Positions 59,433 to 64,000 of a DNA stretch of 64,000 nucleotides are shown in pieces. Both the position numbers and the translations under genes were made by a program. Each line of letters opens with the position of its first letter. The stretch's first letter is position 1. Under the pieces are notes generated by a model. That model ran no database searches and was not told the origin of the DNA. It saw only the letters and a program-made list of their open reading frames with translations. Origin of the DNA: Letharia columbiana (lineage: Eukaryota; Ascomycota; Lecanoromycetes; Lecanorales; Parmeliaceae); the NCBI RefSeq assembly GCF_014066305.1, contig NW_023501049.1:1-64000 (forward strand). Reading direction: 5' to 3'.

Positions 59433-60851
59433 CTACTCAACATGTGATGGCACTTCTCGAGGCAAAAGATTAAGGGTACTCTCGAAAATGTCGGTCCGCC
59501 TAATGTCAACCGTTCGATTTTCAAGAAGGTCCTCTCGATGAGGATAGAACACTGTATAAATGGTGCGGATGTCACCCTCACTTGCACCCGTCGCTGAGGC
59601 TATCTGTCGGCAAGATATAGGAGAATGTCTCAAACATGAGGCGAGGTAGATACTCAAAGCTGCAATATTCATAACACTGTGGGCATCGAAGTACGGCCTA
59701 TCCACCAATACTGTAAAGACTTGGCGAGAAACCTCGATGACATTGCTTCCGTGCCCGATTTCGAGCCTGGAGGCTATGATCTCCCAGAACGCATCGGTGT
59801 ACCCCGGCGGAGGCCATGCCAGACTCGGTAGGCTCCCCACCGCGGCACGCCGGGGATCCTCGCGCAAGAGGAAGAGGCATTCCCTGTCGATGACGGTTTC
59901 CCGCTCGGGGTAGAACAGCCTGTACGTATCGAGGATTGCGCGCCGGGTGATCGCTGTGACGGTAGAGATCTGCTCCGGAGACACAGGATGGCGGACGAGG
60001 TGCGAGGCGACGAAGACGGGGACGGCGGCTTTGGACCACTGGGTGCAATCGCGGAGTTCGTCCATGTGGAATGCACGTCTCGCGATCAGGTGTGCGAGTC
60101 GGCGTGCTGCGTAGTTGAGGCCGAGTCGGTGGGAGGACCATCTTGTGTTTCTTGCCAACCGATTAAGGCAGGTTTGGTCGTCGTCGTCGTCGTCGTCGTC
60201 TTCTTCTTCGCTGTCGTCGTCGGTATCGTCATCGCTAGCATCATCAGCACCATCGCCTTGCGTGATTCCATACTCGAGGTAGGGTCGCGGCCGCGCTGGG
60301 AAAAATACACTTTGCATACGGGGCAAGTGTTATGGTCGTGAAGCCAAGTGGCGACGCAGTGAGAGCCGACGAGGTGGTTGCATGCTAGGTTACGTTTCGC
60401 CGTCAGTGTTGCCTATTTGAGGAGGTAGATCGAGCCCTGGAATATTTTTCGAGAGTAAAGACTCCCGAGACATGTCCCAAGACTCAAGATTCGCTCCAGC
60501 AGGGAAAATGTGGGCTCCAAAAATACGTACGAAGGCGCATCAAGCATTCGATGATACCGGTATGGGAAGACAACGACCCACATTCCTCCAGGCACTGGAA
60601 GACGCATAATTCGCGTCAGTATTTATCAAGGCTTTTCTTGGGATGAAAAATGAGTTTCGCGAGACAGGTCCCGGGAGTGTTTATTGAATCTGCGACGAGT
60701 ATCGCAATTCAGGATAAGTGGATACGGCACGATCATGAAGGAAAGCGGCTCGGAAAATAGACAAACAACTTACTATCATACAGCGTTGACCGCTGTCGAA
60801 CTTGATGCTGTTTTCTAGTCTGAGGAGTTGGTTCAAAAATTCCTTGGCCAT
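59433..60851 (-). CDS. RING finger protein with two cyclin/TFIIB-like repeats; apparent frameshift
   Basis: Minus-strand exons are 60774-60851, 60531-60594 and from 60384 downward. The first three coding pieces build a RING finger: RCMICLEECGS, ECLMRLPCNHLVGSHC, ATWLHDHNTCPVC. After CPVCK the frame must change by one base near 60308-60314; the new frame (59433-60326) reads VFFPARPRPYLEYGITQG, an Asp/Glu run coded by a GTC/TTC microsatellite, then two homologous helical repeats. Repeat 1 has AAVPVFVASHLVRHPVSPEQ and YRLFYPERE. Repeat 2 has MNIAALSIYLASCLRHSPIS and YTVFYPHRE. Both resemble the cyclin fold of TFIIB. A RING suggests a ubiquitin ligase; the cyclin-like part may bind DNA or a partner. 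The break could be a one-base deletion (pseudogene), a sequence error, or an unusually short 38-nt intron (60273-60310, GTGTAT...CTCGAG), which would give 351 residues. Intron 2 is an introner-like copy. Confidence 0.65.
60385..60530 (-). mobile_element. Introner-like element, copy C (RING gene intron 2)
   Basis: This 146-nt intron on the minus strand starts GTACGTATTTTTGGAGCCCA and contains TCTTGAGTCTTGGGACATGT, GAGTCTTTACTCTCGA and CAAATAGGCAACACTGACGG before its CCTAG acceptor. It is colinear with copy A of the MFS gene. It sits in phase 1 inside the RING domain codons (CTT C|CA TGC). Confidence 0.87.
60595..60773 (-). repeat. Possible diverged introner-like copy D (RING gene intron 1)
   Basis: This 179-nt intron starts GTAAGT and shares the short colinear words TATTTTCCGAGCC, GGGACCTGTCTCG and AATACTGACGCGAA with copies A and C, but long stretches between them do not align. 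It is either an old, partly replaced copy or chance similarity. Confidence 0.4.
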
Positions 60852-61174
60852 GTTGAAGTGAAAGAATGAGGATGGGAGAGGATAGGATACCTGAAAGAGT
60901 GAAGTGAATGACACGCCCCAGGCGGAGAAAGTGTTATGAATGAGCAATTCGTGTTGTACGCCTTTCAGAAATGTGTTATGCTCCCTTCGCCGTTGCCACT
61001 GGGGGGCCATCAACATCTTTGCGCGACTTGATCTTTGCGGCAAGAAGGATAATGCTGAAGCTCTTTCGTGTATCACGAATCGGGACAAACAGGCATAAAC
61101 CCTTATCCAAAGCTATTGAACAAATACCCACATCGTCAACACCGCCAATGCCAAATCTGCCGTCTTCAATCCCA
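60852..61174 (+). other. Spacer between the RING gene and the next minus-strand gene
   Basis: Would hold the RING gene promoter; nothing else seen. Confidence 0.4.
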
Positions 61175-61780
61175 TCAATTTGTCCTCTTCCGACTCAGCC
61201 AATTCCCAAAACTGCTTCTCCGACGTCTCCCCTCCCCTTCCCCATTCCCTCGCTCCCTCGCAATCTCTCCATCTACCGTTTCATCCTCCTGCGCTCCCTG
61301 CCTTTCCCGCACAGCGCTCTCATCGGCCCTAGATTCCTTCCTCTTCCTCCCGATCCTCATCTTCAACGGCGGCGGCTGCCTCGCGATCCGCTCCTTCATC
61401 GTCTCCGCGCCGTAGAACCCCACCAGCGTGCTCTTGTCCGCCGGCTGCGTATACAGTTTCTCCTCCGCCCATACCCTCAAGGCGGCCAGATATTCCTCCT
61501 CCGTAGCATGGCCGCGGTATTTGGCTGGCGTGTAGGCCGGAAGCAGGGATGCACTGTCCGTGTCTTGGCTTTGCTGATTGAGGTTGTTTTGGGGCGGTCT
61601 GAACGGGTTGGTGGGGGATCCTCTGGGGGAGGAGTCTGTGGTCGGTAGGTTCGGGGCGGATTGCAGCCGCGTACGCTGGCGAGCTGCGGGGGCGTAGTAT
61701 TCGGGATGGGAGTCGAAGGACGGAGGATCATCGTTTGCGGGTGGGGGAAGGAGAGGAAGGGTATCGTTTTCTGTGGCCAT
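61175..61780 (-). CDS. Hypothetical protein, 201 aa
   Basis: Single-exon ORF with a Pro-rich N-terminal half (LPLLPPPANDDPPSFDS) and a helical, more conserved-looking centre (YRGHATEEEYLAALRVWAEE, TLVGFYGAETMKERI), then a strongly basic-acidic tail ending WLSRKRTN. No signal peptide or membrane segment. The centre resembles conserved fungal proteins of unknown role, as recalled. Start context is acceptable. Overlapping plus-strand ORFs are GC-rich shadows. Confidence 0.6.
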   Translation of the reverse strand: MATENDTLPLLPPPANDDPPSFDSHPEYYAPAARQRTRLQSAPNLPTTDSSPRGSPTNPFRPPQNNLNQQSQDTDSASLLPAYTPAKYRGHATEEEYLAALRVWAEEKLYTQPADKSTLVGFYGAETMKERIARQPPPLKMRIGRKRKESRADESAVRERQGAQEDETVDGEIARERGNGEGEGRRRRSSFGNWLSRKRTN

Positions 61781-62059
61781 TGTTGTCGTAGGTCACTTGC
61801 AGTATGGGCGTTTTGAAGGTCAATTGATCGAAGTAGAGGATTTTGTAGTCGTGAAAAATGCAGGGAAATTGATGATGTGCATCATCTCATCTGGCAGGAT
61901 TCGCACTGAGACCGTCATGATTCCCGGTGGCAAAAGGAGTCTAGATCGCTTCTGCAGCCCATGAGCGGCCAGAGATTGGGCACGAGGCAGCCGAGAGCCT
62001 GCACCTTGACCGACGCGGCCCGTATGCGCCGATCATCTTCAGTTCGGGCTTTGCGAATT
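61781..62059 (+). other. Intergenic to the edge of RIP block
   Basis: Normal composition; no feature. Confidence 0.4.
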
Positions 62060-62430
62060 GCAAGATGGTTTTAAGGGGTAGGTAAGTATGATGGCATACT
62101 GAGATACAGAGATTATATAGTAAAGTAGTATTCGAAATAATAATTAGTTTATATAGTCTAGTAATTAAGAATATTATATATAAAAACTCGACTATTAACT
62201 TATATATATATTTATATCTCTATAATATATATATATTAGAATAGCCGTAGAAAAAAGACTTTAAAAACTAAGATATATTAGTCTATGATATACTCCTTTA
62301 GAGTAAAGCCTATATTCATTTTTTTTCATAGAGTTTTTTTAGCTATAGCTGAATTTAAACTATAGGTCTTTAAGAGTAATAGCTCGATATCGGGCTAGAC
62401 TAGAGATTAAGATATCGCTATAGTAACGTA

Positions 62431-62486
62431 AGTACGTAAGTAAGTATTATAAGTACTATAAGTAAGTAAGTAAGTAAGTAAGTATA

Positions 62487-62520
<34 letters not shown>

Positions 62521-62544
62521 TTATAAGTACTATAAGTAAGTAAA
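62431..62544 (+). repeat. (GTAA)n tetranucleotide array
   Basis: Long runs of GTAA, interrupted by two copies of a TATTATAAGTACTATAA spacer, in the RIP block. Confidence 0.9.
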
Positions 62545-63346
62545 TAATATAATTTCTTTATAATTATCTAGTATACTCGTCTCTATACTATTTAAGATCT
62601 CGTAAAGATAATAAATACTTTAAATACTACTCTTTCGAGCGCCTTAAAGTTCGCCACGGAGTGAGTTTTATAATTATAGAATAATTAGATAATATATATT
62701 TTTATTACGGAGTAGAGAAGAAATTCTTATACCGGCGATAGCGATAGTAATATTATACTTTCTAGGTTACTATAATACTTCTCTCCGAGCATATTATCGA
62801 AGCGTTAAGGGGCTTTAATTTAAAGAAGATTAATTAATAAATAAGAGAAGAGTAGTTAAAGAGGTATTTTAATATACGTTGATTATTTTAAGCTTAATAT
62901 TTTATAAATTTTATAAAAGAAATAGTATTCGAATAATATAATCTAATTAAATCGGGCGCTTTCGAGCCGAGTTAAATCGAGTTACTAAACTTTAAAATAA
63001 TATTATATAATCTTTTAGTAGTTTTCTCTATAATATATTAGATAGTCGATATCGATTAAGATCATTAACGGCGATAGTAAGACCTATAGATACCGCACTA
63101 TAGCTTTAAAAGACCTTTATAAATAGACTAATAAGGGGAGTACGCTCGGTGGGGCCTATATAAAATCGTTATTAAATAATAAGAGTCTAAGTAATCGATT
63201 TTTAATAAGGCCTTAAAATACTTTCTAAAGACTTCGAATAAATTTAATTCGTTTAAAAATACGATATTCGAGGTTCCTCTAAGCCGTATAGTAATTTAAA
63301 GAATAGACGTCTTCTATTATCTAGATGAGAGTATATATATAAATCT

Positions 63347-63607
63347 CCCTATAAGCCTTTCTATAAGTCTTTCTATAAGCTTTCTATAAGCTTCTTTTAT
63401 AAGTTATCTATAAATCTATCTATAAGTCTATCTATAAGTCTATCTATAAGTCTTTCTATAGATTTATCTATAAGCCTTTCTATAAGCCTATCTATAAGTC
63501 TTTCTATAAGTCTACTAGTCTAAAGTAGAATCTATAAGCTTATCTATAAGCCTTTCTATAAGTCTATTAGTCTAAAGTAGAAGTAGATATATAAGTCTTT
63601 CTATACG
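63347..63607 (+). repeat. 12-bp minisatellite (TCTATAAGTCTT-like)
   Basis: About twenty imperfect tandem units of TCTATAAG followed by CCTT, TCTT or TCTA. Units differ mainly by C/T changes and small deletions. A larger unit with AGTCTAAAGTAGAA occurs twice near 63518 and 63570. Confidence 0.85.
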
Positions 63608-64000
63608 AATCGATTATCGAATAAGTAACCGAGGTGATTAAGAAATAAACTTATTAATTCACAGTCCTACTATAGCGAAAGAATTATATTTCTTATTATC
63701 CCTCTATTAATAACTTTAAAGAATTTAAAAGAGCTATCTAAATATATACGCTAAGATCTTATAATTAATAAGTATTATTAAGTTCTTATAGCCTTTAAAA
63801 TTAGCTTAGACTCTTAGAAAAAAAAGTCTTATCTTATATTAATTATATTATATTATAATCTTATTTCTATTACTCTTATTCGACGTATTACTAGAAAGAC
63901 TTATTCTCATTAAGAAGCATATTAATATAAATAGCGATTAAGTTCTATTAAGAAGTAAGCTCTAAAATTATAAATTCTATAGATAGTAGAGTGGGGTTAG

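Larger units (their letters stand above)
62060..64000. mobile_element. RIP-degraded AT-rich block, element not identified
   Basis: Composition changes at about 62060-62105 to an AT-rich sequence nearly free of CpA and TpG, as in the two other RIP blocks. No reading in either direction gave a recognisable transposon motif. It contains a GTAA array and a 12-bp tandem array and continues past the window end. Confidence 0.6.

Noticed and set aside
62060..64000. CRISPR-like array from the regular 12-bp repeats
   Set aside because: Units are directly adjacent without unique spacers, and the organism is a eukaryote.

Overview
The window reads as the nuclear genome of a filamentous ascomycete, most likely a dothideomycete. 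Four things point there: introns of about 50-150 nt with GTATGT/GTAAGT-type donors and CTAAC/CTGAC branch sites; fungal forms of PRP8, RPB2, ERD2, COX4, RPL34 and DOM34; AT-rich blocks almost free of CpA and TpG but still holding CpG, the mark of repeat-induced point mutation (RIP); and near-identical introns in unrelated genes, which resemble the introner-like elements known from Dothideomycetes. The class assignment is inference.

Layout. 1-4628 is a RIP-mutated non-LTR retrotransposon on the minus strand whose endonuclease, reverse transcriptase and RNase H motifs can still be read. It abuts a 5'-truncated CTP synthase (4631-5786). From 5.8 to 13 kb lie a small broken membrane-protein relic, a secreted hypothetical protein (7665-8717) and a decayed patatin-TPR-ankyrin gene (10360-12566). 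DOM34 (13213-14421) is followed by a repeat-bearing hypothetical gene and two decayed minus-strand genes (15831-16391, 18381-19060). A DUF1772/anthrone-oxygenase-like gene (19435-20024) and ERD2 (20572-21630) are divergent. After about 3 kb without a recognisable gene come a Myb/SANT-like protein (24624-25872), a further gene-poor 3.5 kb with a 34-bp inverted repeat, an eight-exon secreted flavin amine oxidase (29411-31393), two hypothetical proteins and a broken minus-strand gene.

From 36.9 to 58.3 kb the window is mostly housekeeping: RPL34 (minus) divergent from PRP8 (7.07 kb, intronless), COX4 (minus, five exons), a CBM48/AMPK-glycogen-binding-like protein (minus), a RIP-mutated Fot1/pogo DNA transposon (49145-50985), RPB2 (minus, three exons) and a four-exon MFS transporter (56151-58323). 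The right end has a relic of a Tc1-like transposase, a RING protein with two cyclin/TFIIB-like repeats and an apparent frameshift, a small hypothetical gene and a third RIP block with a tandem-repeat array (62060-64000).

The genes do not form an operon or an obvious biosynthetic cluster. Several serve core gene expression (RNA polymerase II, spliceosome, ribosome, ribosome rescue), secretion (ERD2) and respiration (COX4). The most interesting signal is a family of related introns: two in the MFS gene and one, perhaps two, in the neighbouring RING gene. They look like mobile introns that carry their own splice signals. A second theme is decay: at least five gene relics and three RIP-degraded transposon blocks sit among intact essential genes.
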